Below, piece after piece: positions 19,652 to 27,912 of a stretch of DNA of 46,763 nucleotides. Position 1 is the stretch's first letter. Each line of letters begins with the position of its first letter. The position numbers were made by a program, and so were the translations under genes. The notes below the pieces were generated by a model. It saw only the letters and a program-made list of their open reading frames with translations. It ran no database searches and was not told the DNA's origin. Origin of the DNA: Burkholderiales bacterium (GTDB lineage: Bacteria > Pseudomonadota > Gammaproteobacteria > Burkholderiales > Nitrosomonadaceae); the NCBI GenBank assembly GCA_024235735.1, contig JACKLU010000018.1, positions 1-46,763 on the forward strand. Reading direction: 5' to 3'.

Positions 19652-22189
19652 ATGAGTAAAACGTTGGTTATCGCTGAAAAGCCATCCGTGGCTGCTGACA
19701 TTGCACGCGCGTTGGGCGGATTTGTCAAGCATACGGATTATTTTGAAAATGAGGACTATATTATTTCGTCTGCTGTGGGTCATCTTCTGGAGCTTGTTGT
19801 ACCGGAAGAATACGAGGTTAAACGCGGCAAGTGGAGTTTTGCCAATCTGCCGGTTATTCCGCCTCATTTCGATTTGAATCCTATTGAAAAAACAGCGCCC
19901 CGACTAAAAGTGCTAACCAAACTTATAAAGCGCAAGGATGTTGAAGCCATTATTAATGCGTGTGACGCCGGACGTGAGGGTGAGTTGATTTTTTATTACA
20001 TTATGCGTCATGTTCACAACAACAAGCCCATTAAGCGCTTATGGCTGCAATCCATGACGCCCGATGCGATTCGGGAAGGATTTGAAAAATTGCTGGACAA
20101 TTCGGAGGTGCATTCACTGGCCGAAGCTGCAGTCAGTCGTTCCGAATCGGATTGGCTGGTTGGAATTAATGGTACACGCGCAATGACAGCCTTTAATTCC
20201 CTGGAAGGCGGTTTTCATAAAACAACGGTAGGACGTGTTCAGACACCGACGCTGGCAATTCTGATCGAGAGAGAAGAAAAGATCAAAAAATTCAAACCCA
20301 AGGACTATTGGGAGGTGGAGGGCGAATTTGTTGCTGAAAGCGGCGTCTACTACGGCAAGTGGTTTGACGAACAATTTAAGAAGGACAAGGCGGATAGTGA
20401 ATTAAAAGCCGATCGGCTTTGGAATCGTGAGAAGGCAGAGTCAATACGGATGCAGTGTAAAGGTAAGCCGGGTATTGTCACTGACGATAGTAAACCTTCC
20501 AAAGAGACTTGTCCTCTACTCTATGATTTGACTGGCCTGCAACGTGACGCCAACAGCCGTTTTGGATTTACAGCCAAAACGACGCTTGCATTGGCGCAGG
20601 CTTTGTATGAAAAACATAAAGTACTGACTTATCCGCGAACGGATTCACGCGCCTTGCCGGAAGATTATCTGTTAACGGTCAAAGATACTTTGGCGGGATT
20701 TGAGGGCACTGAATACGCGGAGTTTGCGCGCAGAATCCTGGCGTCAGACTGGGTGAAGCCGAATAAACGTATTTTTAATAACGCCAAAATTTCGGATCAC
20801 TTCGCCATTATTCCTACGATGTTGAGTCCAAAGAAATTGAATGAGGCCGAGGCTAAGCTCTATGATCTTGTGGTTAAACGATTTCTGGCTATCTTCTACC
20901 CTGCAGCCGAATTTCTGATAACGACGCGTATCACTCGCGTTGAAAATGAACCCTTTAAAACAGAGGGTAAGGTTATGATTAATCCGGGGTGGCAAGCTGT
21001 TTATGGTAAGTCACTTCAAGGCAAGGCGGAAGATGATGCGTCATTGGTCGCAGTCCAACCAGGTAAGTCCGTAGAAACGACCGAAGTTAAAATTATATCC
21101 AACCAGACCCGCCCACCCGCGCGATTCAATGAAGCAACACTGCTTTCGGCGATGGAAAGTGCTGGAAAACTCGTAGAAGATGAGGAGCTGCGTGCAGCGA
21201 TGAGTGCCAAAGGGCTGGGCACCCCGGCAACGCGTGCGGCTATTATTGAAGGTTTGGTTACGGAAAATTATTTATTGAGAATAGGTCGTGAGCTGCACCC
21301 AACCGCCAAGGCTTTTTCGCTCATTACTTTATTACGTGGTCTCAGGATTCCGGAACTGATTTCCCCCGAGTTGACAGGAAACTGGGAGTTTCAGCTTAGG
21401 CAAATCGAGAAGGGTGAACTCAAGCGCGATGCTTTCATGGAAAAGATTGCCGAAATGACCCGACATATCGTTGAGCAGGCAAAAAGTCATCAGGGTGAAA
21501 CAATTGAGGGTGATTTTGCTACACTCGAAACGCCTTGTCCCAAGTGTGGCGGGGTAGTGCGTGAAACGTATAAAAAATTCCGCTGCGAACAGTGCGATTT
21601 TTCCGTCTGGAAAATTCTGGCTGGGCGTCAGTTCGAAATTGATGAAATGGAAACACTGATCAAGCAACGCGAAGTTGGCCCGCTTCAAGGTTTTCGCAGC
21701 AAAATGGGGCGACTATTTAATGCGAATATCAAGCTTACGGATGATTTTGAAACCAAATTCGACTTTGGCAATGATGAGGAAGAGCAGTCTTCGGTTGATT
21801 TTTCCGACCAAACCGCATTGGGAAAATGTCCATTGTGTCAGCATGCCGTTTATGAACATGGGATGTTCTATGTCTGTGAAAAGGCGATAGGAAGTGCGCG
21901 TACCTGTAGTTTCAAAATGAGTAAGATTATTCTTGAGCGCCCGATTGAACCGGATCAGGTGGTAAAGTTGCTTGAAAAGGGAAGAACAGATTTGCTCAAT
22001 AAGTTTATTTCTAAAAAGGGCAGACCTTTTTCAGCTTATCTGATCAGAAATGCGGAGGGTAAAATTGGATTCGAGTTTGAGCAGAAAAAAACCAGGAAAG
22101 AGACTGATTTGAGTGCAGGATCTGCAGCGAAGACCAGACGGATCAAAGCAAAATCAACCGATGAAAAAACGGAAGAAGCGACAAAATAG
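19652..22189 (+). CDS. topB: DNA topoisomerase III (type IA) with C-terminal zinc-finger region
   Basis: The 845-residue enzyme relaxes or decatenates DNA by single-strand passage. The TOPRIM domain begins SKTLVIAEKPSVAADIARAL and includes NACDAGREGELIFYYI. The catalytic Tyr327 lies in LTYPRTDSR, the topoisomerase III form (TopA usually has YMRTDS), almost the same position as in E. coli TopB. The C-terminal third has a four-cysteine motif starting CPKCGG at residue 629, a Topo C-terminal repeat with CPLCQH and a basic tail. ATG 19652 has GAGG 6 nt upstream and is preferred over a GTG at 19640. The dprA-smg-topoisomerase order is typical of betaproteobacteria; some annotations call this gene topA. 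Confidence 0.9.
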   Translation: MSKTLVIAEKPSVAADIARALGGFVKHTDYFENEDYIISSAVGHLLELVVPEEYEVKRGKWSFANLPVIPPHFDLNPIEKTAPRLKVLTKLIKRKDVEAIINACDAGREGELIFYYIMRHVHNNKPIKRLWLQSMTPDAIREGFEKLLDNSEVHSLAEAAVSRSESDWLVGINGTRAMTAFNSLEGGFHKTTVGRVQTPTLAILIEREEKIKKFKPKDYWEVEGEFVAESGVYYGKWFDEQFKKDKADSELKADRLWNREKAESIRMQCKGKPGIVTDDSKPSKETCPLLYDLTGLQRDANSRFGFTAKTTLALAQALYEKHKVLTYPRTDSRALPEDYLLTVKDTLAGFEGTEYAEFARRILASDWVKPNKRIFNNAKISDHFAIIPTMLSPKKLNEAEAKLYDLVVKRFLAIFYPAAEFLITTRITRVENEPFKTEGKVMINPGWQAVYGKSLQGKAEDDASLVAVQPGKSVETTEVKIISNQTRPPARFNEATLLSAMESAGKLVEDEELRAAMSAKGLGTPATRAAIIEGLVTENYLLRIGRELHPTAKAFSLITLLRGLRIPELISPELTGNWEFQLRQIEKGELKRDAFMEKIAEMTRHIVEQAKSHQGETIEGDFATLETPCPKCGGVVRETYKKFRCEQCDFSVWKILAGRQFEIDEMETLIKQREVGPLQGFRSKMGRLFNANIKLTDDFETKFDFGNDEEEQSSVDFSDQTALGKCPLCQHAVYEHGMFYVCEKAIGSARTCSFKMSKIILERPIEPDQVVKLLEKGRTDLLNKFISKKGRPFSAYLIRNAEGKIGFEFEQKKTRKETDLSAGSAAKTRRIKAKSTDEKTEEATK

Positions 22190-22258
22190 AAAAGCCTGAG
22201 TAAACGAGCGATTCTGATGTTACGGTGTAGTTATGTATCCGTATGAGAAATAACGAAA

Positions 22259-22302
22259 CAGAAGCCCGGTTGATACGTGTGGAACTGGTCGTCGGGCCTC
22301 TG
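22259..22302. terminator. Probable terminator hairpin between topB and the 84-residue gene
   Basis: A 10-bp stem CAGAAGCCCG/CGGGCCTCTG with one A-C mismatch (22259-22268, 22293-22302) encloses a 24-nt loop. The genes on either side converge. There is only a weak T-rich tail, so this is moderate evidence. Confidence 0.45.
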
Positions 22303-22322
22303 TTTATGAAAAATAAAAGTTT

Positions 22323-22577
22323 TTAGGTATAGAAGTTGATGACGTATTTAATTACGCCGCCTGAAGCCACGATAATCATGATCAGACCACCGATAATGGC
22401 GGTGCCTTCAACAATGATGGAAAAGAAAGCGCGTCCGGTGGTTTCAAATTCCTCCTCGCCAAGCTGATTTCTACGGTTTTGTCGACGGGTTCTGACCCAT
22501 AGTTGTAGCCAGATGGCAACGGGGATGGCCAATAGAGAAAACATTAAGGCAATTTCTGCGTCTTCCATGTAAAACAT
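22323..22577 (-). CDS. Small two-helix membrane protein, unknown function
   Basis: The 84-residue protein has two hydrophobic segments (about 8-28 and 52-82) joined by a short charged loop, WVRTRRQNRRNQLGEEEFETT. That loop is strongly basic and then acidic and is probably cytoplasmic. The ATG at 22577 has AGAGGA 6 nt upstream, a good ribosome site, which supports real translation. There is no neighbour on the same strand. I do not recognise a family, and it is convergent with topB. Confidence 0.7.
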   Translation of the reverse strand: MFYMEDAEIALMFSLLAIPVAIWLQLWVRTRRQNRRNQLGEEEFETTGRAFFSIIVEGTAIIGGLIMIIVASGGVIKYVINFYT

Positions 22578-22968
22578 GTCTAATCCTCTTTAAAAGTGTA
22601 ATGATATTGGGCGTTATTGTTTTTCTTCTGTTATTCGTGCATGCGCAAGATAGCTTTTTCAGGGTATCTGGGCGTCATGCGCCGAAATTATCACGACTGT
22701 GAATACAGGGAAATTTATAATAGCAGAAGGATTCGTGCAATGGATTATTCATTCGGATAATCTTATTCGCAATCAAAGTTGGTCGCTTTTTCCCGGATTT
22801 CCAGCAAATAATTCCGCAAGCAGTGATCTGGTGCCAGTCTGAAGGAAGCTTTTTTGTGCTTATGCCATATTTTTCATGTTGTCAGTGTGCCATTGTTCGT
22901 GTCAACAATATTTTGTAGCTTGTTGTTCATTTGCGTTATTATCCATCCTTTTGGAAAGATGAGGTAGC
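22578..22968. other. 391-nt spacer between the 84-residue gene and aroA
   Basis: No coding region was found. A TTGTAG and TATTAT pair with 18-nt spacing lies just before the aroA ribosome site (roughly 22914-22943) and could be its promoter. A small dyad GATTAT-N8-ATAATC occurs around 22744-22763. Nothing else could be recognised. Confidence 0.4.
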
Positions 22969-24270
22969 ATGAAATGGCTCGATCTGCCGGTTGTAAAAAC
23001 GGCGTGCGGCACTGTTCGACTTCCCGGTTCTAAAAGTATATCCAACCGTATTCTGCTGCTTGCCGCCTTGGCGGAAGGTACAACGCATGTTCGTGATCTG
23101 CTGGCTTCGGATGATACCGCGCATATGCTGAAAGCATTAGAGATTCTGGGTGTCGAGATTAAACAGGCAGGTCTGAACAGCTATCTGATTTCTGGCGCCG
23201 GAGGTCGGTTTAAAGTAAAGAATGCCGAATTGTTTTTGGGTAATGCCGGTACGGCTTTTCGTCCCTTGGTTGCAGTGCTTGCGCTGATGCAGGGACATTA
23301 TCGAATGTCCGGTGTGGCGCGAATGCACGAAAGACCTATCGGCGATCTGGTTGATGCCTTGCGTGGATTGGGTGCGCATATCAGTTATATGGGTAATCCG
23401 GGTTATCCGCCATTGGAGATCAAGCCTGCGATCATTCGACATGAATCCATTCATTTGACTGTAAAGGGAAATGTTTCAAGTCAATTTCTGACTGGACTGC
23501 TGATGGCGTTGCCAATTACCGGAAAAGAATCGGTGATTCAGGTTTCCGGTGCATTGATTTCACAGCCCTATGTGGCGTTGACGCTAGAGCAGATGAGACG
23601 TTTCGGTGTGACTGTCAAGCGAGAGGCATGGCATAAGTTTACTTTACCTGCGCATCAGTGCTATCGCAGTCCGGGCGAGATAATAGTAGAAGGAGATGCG
23701 TCTTCAGCGTCGTATTTTCTTGCTGCGGGCGCTATTGGCGGTGGTCCGGTTCGTGTGCTGGGGGTCGGGCGCGAGAGCGCGCAGGGTGACGTGTATTTTG
23801 CAGATGCTTTGGCGAAAATGGGCGCCCGAATCGAGATGGGGCCTGACTGGATTGAATCGAGTGGCGCGTGCGGAGAAAACGGGTTGTTGCGTGCGATCGA
23901 TCTGGATTGTAATCATATTCCGGATGCGGCCATGACTTTGGCTGTGGTGGCGTTGTTTGCCGAAGGGGTGACGACGCTTAGGAACATTGCCAGCTGGCGA
24001 CTAAAGGAAACAGACCGTCTTGCGGCGATGTCCAGCGAGCTGAGGAAATTAGGGGCATATGTGGAGGAAGGCAGTGATTATTTGCAAATCACGCCGCCGG
24101 AGCGTGGCTTGAAAGCGCATGTTGCAATAGATACTTATGATGATCATCGTATGGCTATGTGTTTTTCTCTGGTTGCTTTTGGTGCGCCTGTGCGTATTAA
24201 TGATCCGGGTTGTGTGTCGAAGACTTTTCCTGATTTTTTTGACCAATTCCAACGTATTATGAATTCCTGA
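22969..24270 (+). CDS. aroA: 3-phosphoshikimate 1-carboxyvinyltransferase (EPSP synthase)
   Basis: The 433-residue enzyme joins shikimate 3-phosphate and phosphoenolpyruvate in aromatic amino acid synthesis. Family motifs are all present: LPGSKSISNRILLLAALAEG at about 17-36, LGNAGTAFRPLVA, RPIGDLVDALRGLGA, DASSASYFLAAGAI, DCNHIPDAAMTLA and RLKETDRLAAM. The ATG at 22969 has GAGGT shortly upstream. It is followed by cmk after 26 nt and then rpsA and ihfB, a conserved order, so a common transcript is likely. Confidence 0.98.
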   Translation: MKWLDLPVVKTACGTVRLPGSKSISNRILLLAALAEGTTHVRDLLASDDTAHMLKALEILGVEIKQAGLNSYLISGAGGRFKVKNAELFLGNAGTAFRPLVAVLALMQGHYRMSGVARMHERPIGDLVDALRGLGAHISYMGNPGYPPLEIKPAIIRHESIHLTVKGNVSSQFLTGLLMALPITGKESVIQVSGALISQPYVALTLEQMRRFGVTVKREAWHKFTLPAHQCYRSPGEIIVEGDASSASYFLAAGAIGGGPVRVLGVGRESAQGDVYFADALAKMGARIEMGPDWIESSGACGENGLLRAIDLDCNHIPDAAMTLAVVALFAEGVTTLRNIASWRLKETDRLAAMSSELRKLGAYVEEGSDYLQITPPERGLKAHVAIDTYDDHRMAMCFSLVAFGAPVRINDPGCVSKTFPDFFDQFQRIMNS

Positions 24271-24296
24271 GAAATGGAATGTGAGAAAGTATAATC

Positions 24297-24983
24297 ATGG
24301 CGCGTGGCGAGATTATTCCGGTAATAACAATTGATGGTCCTTCCGCATCCGGCAAGGGAACTGTTGCGCAGCAAGTGGCGAAAGAGCTTGGTTTCCATTA
24401 TTTGGATAGCGGTGCGTTGTATCGATTGGTGGCGTTAAAATCCTTGCAGGAAGATGCTGATATTACTGATGAGGGTGCGCTGGTTGAAATTGCAGCTAAT
24501 CTCGATGTGGTTTTTGAGAATAGCGATATTTATCTGGATGGCAAGCAGGTAACGGATGCTATCCGTACGGAGCAATGTGGTGCATTGGCTTCAAGACTGG
24601 CCTCCTGTCAAAGTATCAGAGAATCTCTGATGGCGCGTCAGCGCGCATTCCGTCAATTACCAGGATTAGTTACTGATGGGCGTGACATGGGTTCTGTAAT
24701 CTTCCCTGATGCGGTGCTGAAGGTTTATTTAACGGCAAGTGCCGATGTGCGTGCGCAAAGGCGCTATAAGCAGTTGATAGAGAAAGGAATAAGTGCTAAC
24801 ATTGACGCCTTGCAGGAAGAGATATGCAAGCGTGATGAGCGCGATAGTAATCGTAAAGTGGCGCCTTTACAGAAATGCTTGGATGCGAGGTTGCTGGATA
24901 CAACCTCGCTTTCTATTTTACAGGCTCGGAATTGCGTGCTGGAATGGTACAGAGCCGGCAATGCAACGGAAGAACGGATCTGA
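24297..24983 (+). CDS. cmk: Cytidylate kinase
   Basis: The 228-residue enzyme phosphorylates CMP and dCMP with ATP. The P-loop DGPSASGKGTVAQQVAKELG is at residues 14-33, followed by YLDSGALYRLVAL, the DGRDMGSVIFPDA motif and the KDERDSNR-like lid segment (CKRDERDSNRKVAPL). Length matches the family. It is the second gene of the aroA-cmk-rpsA-ihfB unit. Confidence 0.97.
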   Translation: MARGEIIPVITIDGPSASGKGTVAQQVAKELGFHYLDSGALYRLVALKSLQEDADITDEGALVEIAANLDVVFENSDIYLDGKQVTDAIRTEQCGALASRLASCQSIRESLMARQRAFRQLPGLVTDGRDMGSVIFPDAVLKVYLTASADVRAQRRYKQLIEKGISANIDALQEEICKRDERDSNRKVAPLQKCLDARLLDTTSLSILQARNCVLEWYRAGNATEERI

Positions 24984-25031
24984 AACAGTCCCATCAAGTT
25001 TGAGTCTGTTCAGGTAATTTTTTAACTAACC

Positions 25032-25051
25032 TTCCTTCTTTTAAGAGGGAA
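25032..25051 (+). promoter_or_regulatory. Leader hairpin in front of rpsA
   Basis: TTCCTTCTT (25032-25040) can pair with AAGAGGGAA (25043-25051) with one U-G wobble, about 20 nt before the rpsA start. The start itself has no canonical Shine-Dalgarno, as in the self-regulated E. coli rpsA. A role in S1 autoregulation is inference. Confidence 0.3.
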
Positions 25052-25072
25052 AGATATCAGGTATTTTTTATA

Positions 25073-26782
25073 ATGACTACTGCTTCTACTGTAACAAAGT
25101 CCTCAGAAAGTTTTGCCCAGCTGTTCGAAGAAAGTCTTGCGCGCCAGGAAATGCGCATTGGTGAAGTGATCACGGCCGAGGTTGTCCGTGTCGATTACAA
25201 TATTGTCGTTGTCAATGCAGGATTGAAATCGGAAAGCTATATTCCTGTTGAAGAATTTAAGAATGACAGAGGTGAGATCGAAGTAAAGCCGGGCGATTTT
25301 GTTAGTGTAGCGATTGAGACACTTGAAGACGGTTATGGTGAGACGCGTTTGTCGCGCGATAAGGCCAAGCGTTTAACAGCATGGCATGATCTTGAAGAAG
25401 CTATGGAAAGTGGCGCAATCGTAACGGGTATGGTCAATGGTAAGGTTAAAGGCGGCCTTACTGCGATGATTAATGGTATTCGCGCATTCTTGCCTGGTTC
25501 GCTGGTTGATATCCGTCCGGTAAAGGACACCACGCCTTATGAAAATAAGGAAATGGAATTCAAGGTGATTAAGCTTGACCGCAAGCGCAATAATGTTGTG
25601 GTTTCGCGTCGTGCTGTTCTTGAAGAAACGCAAGGTGCAGATCGCCAGTCGCTATTGGCAAGTCTTGAAGAAGGTGCGGTGGTTCAAGGCATCGTTAAAA
25701 ATATCACCGATTACGGTGCATTTGTTGATCTGGGCGGGATCGACGGCTTGCTGCATATTACCGATCTGGCTTGGCGGCGGGTCAAGCATCCTTCCGAAGT
25801 GGTCAATATCGGAGATGAGGTTACGGCTAAGGTGCTTAAGTTTGATCAGGAAAAGAATCGTGTTTCGCTGGGCCTGAAACAGCTGACAGAGGATCCCTGG
25901 GTGGGATTGTCGCGTCGCTATCCTCCACGCACCCGCTTATTCGGCAAGGTCACGAATCTTACCGACTACGGCGCATTCATTGAAATTGAACAGGGAATCG
26001 AGGGGCTTGTTCATGTGTCCGAGATGGATTGGACGAACAAAAATGTTTATCCATCAAAAGTAGTTCAGTTGGGTGACGAGGTCGAGGTAATGATTCTTGA
26101 GATTGACGAGGAGCGTCGTCGCATATCGTTGGGCATGAAACAATGTCAAGTGAATCCTTGGGAAGAATTTTCCATGAATCATGAGAAAGGTGACAAAGTT
26201 AAGGGGCAGATCAAATCCATTACTGATTTTGGCGTATTTATAGGATTGCCAGGAAATATTGATGGATTGGTGCATTTGTCTGACTTGTCATGGAGTCAGG
26301 CGGGTGAAGAAGCGGTATGTCATTATAAAAAAGGCGATGAAGTAGAAGCGGTTATTTTGTCTATTGATGTTGAGCGGGAAAGGATTTCTCTCGGTATTAA
26401 ACAGCTGGAGGATGATCCTTTTAATCACTTTGTTGCCGAGCATGATAAGAATAGCATTGTTGAGGGAATAGTGAAGTCTATTGACGCCAAGGGTGCTGTA
26501 ATAGCTTTGGCAGATGATATTGAGGGATATTTGCGTGCGTCTGAAATATCAAGGGATCGGGTTGAAGATATTCGTACGCACCTGAAAGAAGGTGAAAAGG
26601 TGGAAGCGATGATTATCAACGTTGATCGGAAGAATCGTGCGATCAATCTTTCGATCAAAGCTAAGGATAAATCAGACGAAACCACCGCAATGCAGAAAAT
26701 TAAAGCGCCGGCAAATGCTGGCACAACCAGTCTGGGTGCGCTGCTAAAAGCAAAAATGGATAGTAAAAATACAGAGCAATAA
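25073..26782 (+). CDS. rpsA: 30S ribosomal protein S1
   Basis: The 569-residue protein contains six S1 RNA-binding repeats, seen as recurrent ITDYGAFVDLGGIDGLLHITDL-like segments in the middle four and more divergent ones at both ends. The first two bind the ribosome and S2; the others bind mRNA. Spacing between repeats is about 85 residues, and the length equals the proteobacterial norm. The ATG at 25073 gives a Ser/Thr-rich start, MTTASTVTKSSESFAQLFEES. ihfB follows after 12 nt. Confidence 0.98.
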   Translation: MTTASTVTKSSESFAQLFEESLARQEMRIGEVITAEVVRVDYNIVVVNAGLKSESYIPVEEFKNDRGEIEVKPGDFVSVAIETLEDGYGETRLSRDKAKRLTAWHDLEEAMESGAIVTGMVNGKVKGGLTAMINGIRAFLPGSLVDIRPVKDTTPYENKEMEFKVIKLDRKRNNVVVSRRAVLEETQGADRQSLLASLEEGAVVQGIVKNITDYGAFVDLGGIDGLLHITDLAWRRVKHPSEVVNIGDEVTAKVLKFDQEKNRVSLGLKQLTEDPWVGLSRRYPPRTRLFGKVTNLTDYGAFIEIEQGIEGLVHVSEMDWTNKNVYPSKVVQLGDEVEVMILEIDEERRRISLGMKQCQVNPWEEFSMNHEKGDKVKGQIKSITDFGVFIGLPGNIDGLVHLSDLSWSQAGEEAVCHYKKGDEVEAVILSIDVERERISLGIKQLEDDPFNHFVAEHDKNSIVEGIVKSIDAKGAVIALADDIEGYLRASEISRDRVEDIRTHLKEGEKVEAMIINVDRKNRAINLSIKAKDKSDETTAMQKIKAPANAGTTSLGALLKAKMDSKNTEQ

Positions 26783-26794
26783 GGAATTTTATTC

Positions 26795-27082
26795 ATGACG
26801 AAATCAGAATTGATTTCCCGGCTGGCGGCACGTTTTCCGCAGCTCGTAGCAAAAGATGCAGAGCTTTCTGTTAAGATGATTATCGATGCAATGGCTAAAA
26901 GTCTTTCGAATGGACAGCGAATTGAAATTCGAGGTTTTGGCAGTTTTGATCTTAATTACAGACCTCCTAGAATTGGACGGAATCCCAAATCGGGCGAAAA
27001 AGTAAAAGTTCCGGCTAAATATGTGCCGCATTTTAAAGCAGGCAAGGAAATGAGGGAGCGTGTTGATTATAAAAAACAATGA
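26795..27082 (+). CDS. ihfB: Integration host factor subunit beta
   Basis: The 95-residue HU/IHF-family protein bends DNA as a heterodimer with IhfA. It begins MTKSELISRLAARFPQLVAK and has the beta-arm region GFGSFDLNYRPPRIGRNPKSG with the intercalating proline, followed by VPHFKAGKEMRERV. An AAGGAA ribosome site lies just upstream. The rpsA-ihfB order is conserved in proteobacteria. Confidence 0.97.
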   Translation: MTKSELISRLAARFPQLVAKDAELSVKMIIDAMAKSLSNGQRIEIRGFGSFDLNYRPPRIGRNPKSGEKVKVPAKYVPHFKAGKEMRERVDYKKQ

Positions 27083-27087
27083 AATCT

Positions 27088-27149
27088 TTTTATGCAGATA
27101 ACACATGGTGAAACAGTGATTGGAGTGCCATAAGGTTATCTGCATAAAA
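27088..27149. repeat. Perfect 15-bp inverted repeat with 32-nt loop after ihfB
   Basis: TTTTATGCAGATAAC (27088-27102) is exactly complementary to GTTATCTGCATAAAA (27135-27149). It begins six bases after the ihfB stop. There is no T-run after the right arm, so it is not a textbook terminator; it could stabilise the 3' end of the operon mRNA or be a small mobile remnant. Confidence 0.6.
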
Positions 27150-27308
27150 GTTATACCATCTGATTGTGTATATAACCAGCTCTAAAGACTGATATATTCA
27201 GAATTATTGGGAAGACTGGATATTAGATGCTTAAGTGCTTTTAAGTGAGTGATGTGACTACGCAATTGTGGTAAGGACTTTTTATAAATCTTTTGAGCCT
27301 AATTTATC

Positions 27309-27515
27309 ATGCAAGTAATAACCTGGTCGCTGCGCTTAATCATTTTTTTCTTTTTTGCAAGCTTTTCTGCAATGAATTCTGAAAATATCACTTTGTATTA
27401 TTTTGAAGATCGGTTTATAGAAATACCGTTAAGTGTTGTTCTGTTGGTTTTCTTTGCGCTGGGTGTGTTTTTAACCATCCTTACGACATCACGATGTTCG
27501 GCTGCAAAAAGGTAG
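27309..27515 (+). CDS. lapA: LapA-domain membrane protein (short form)
   Basis: The 68-residue protein has two hydrophobic segments (about 4-22 and 39-60) separated by MNSENITLYYFEDRFIEIPL, the signature of the LapA (DUF1049) family, in which lipopolysaccharide assembly proteins are about 100 residues. It follows ihfB, as in many proteobacteria. In those genomes lapB, the tetratricopeptide partner, usually comes next; here a terminator and tkt follow instead. The C-terminal coiled tail of typical LapA is lacking. The protein should sit in the inner membrane and may tune LpxC turnover with a LapB encoded elsewhere. Confidence 0.8.
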   Translation: MQVITWSLRLIIFFFFASFSAMNSENITLYYFEDRFIEIPLSVVLLVFFALGVFLTILTTSRCSAAKR

Positions 27516-27912
27516 TGCATGATACGGCCCCTGTCTCTTAATAACTGCTGCGGGAATATAAGCATTGTTGAATGATGAAATGATTGCGCTGTAGAAGATG
27601 GCAATCATAAGCAAGCTTAAATAACCGTTTCGCGCAATTTTCATCACATTGAGCAAGTCAAAACAGCATCAAATAAAGATGCTGTAGTTTTTTTTGATTT
27701 TTTGAGATTGAGCGATGCGTTTATTGAAGTTGCTGGTGACTTCAATTTAAGTGGCAATGTTTGGTTTTCCCGGTGTTGTTGCTCGCAAGTAATGATGGAA
27801 GATATTATTTGTTAGTCAGGGCTGAAGTAAGCAAGCGGTTCTTCTTCATATAAAAAGACATATAAGTAAATTTTAGTAAAAAAAATAGATAGATATAAGG
27901 GAGTGCAAACAA
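27516..27912. other. 397-nt spacer between lapA and tkt, with a dyad
   Basis: No lapB remnant or other coding region was found. The spacer holds the terminator listed separately, then a 24-bp dyad ATTGAAGT-N8-ACTTCAAT (27723-27746) about 165 nt before tkt. The dyad could be a regulator site for the carbon cluster; it matches no motif I can name. The last 70 nt are very A/T-rich. Confidence 0.4.
27663..27695 (+). terminator. Intrinsic terminator after lapA
   Basis: ACAGCATC and GATGCTGT (27663-27670, 27678-27685) pair around a 7-nt loop, followed by a run of eight T and further T-rich sequence. It isolates the rpsA-ihfB-lapA unit from tkt. Confidence 0.85.
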
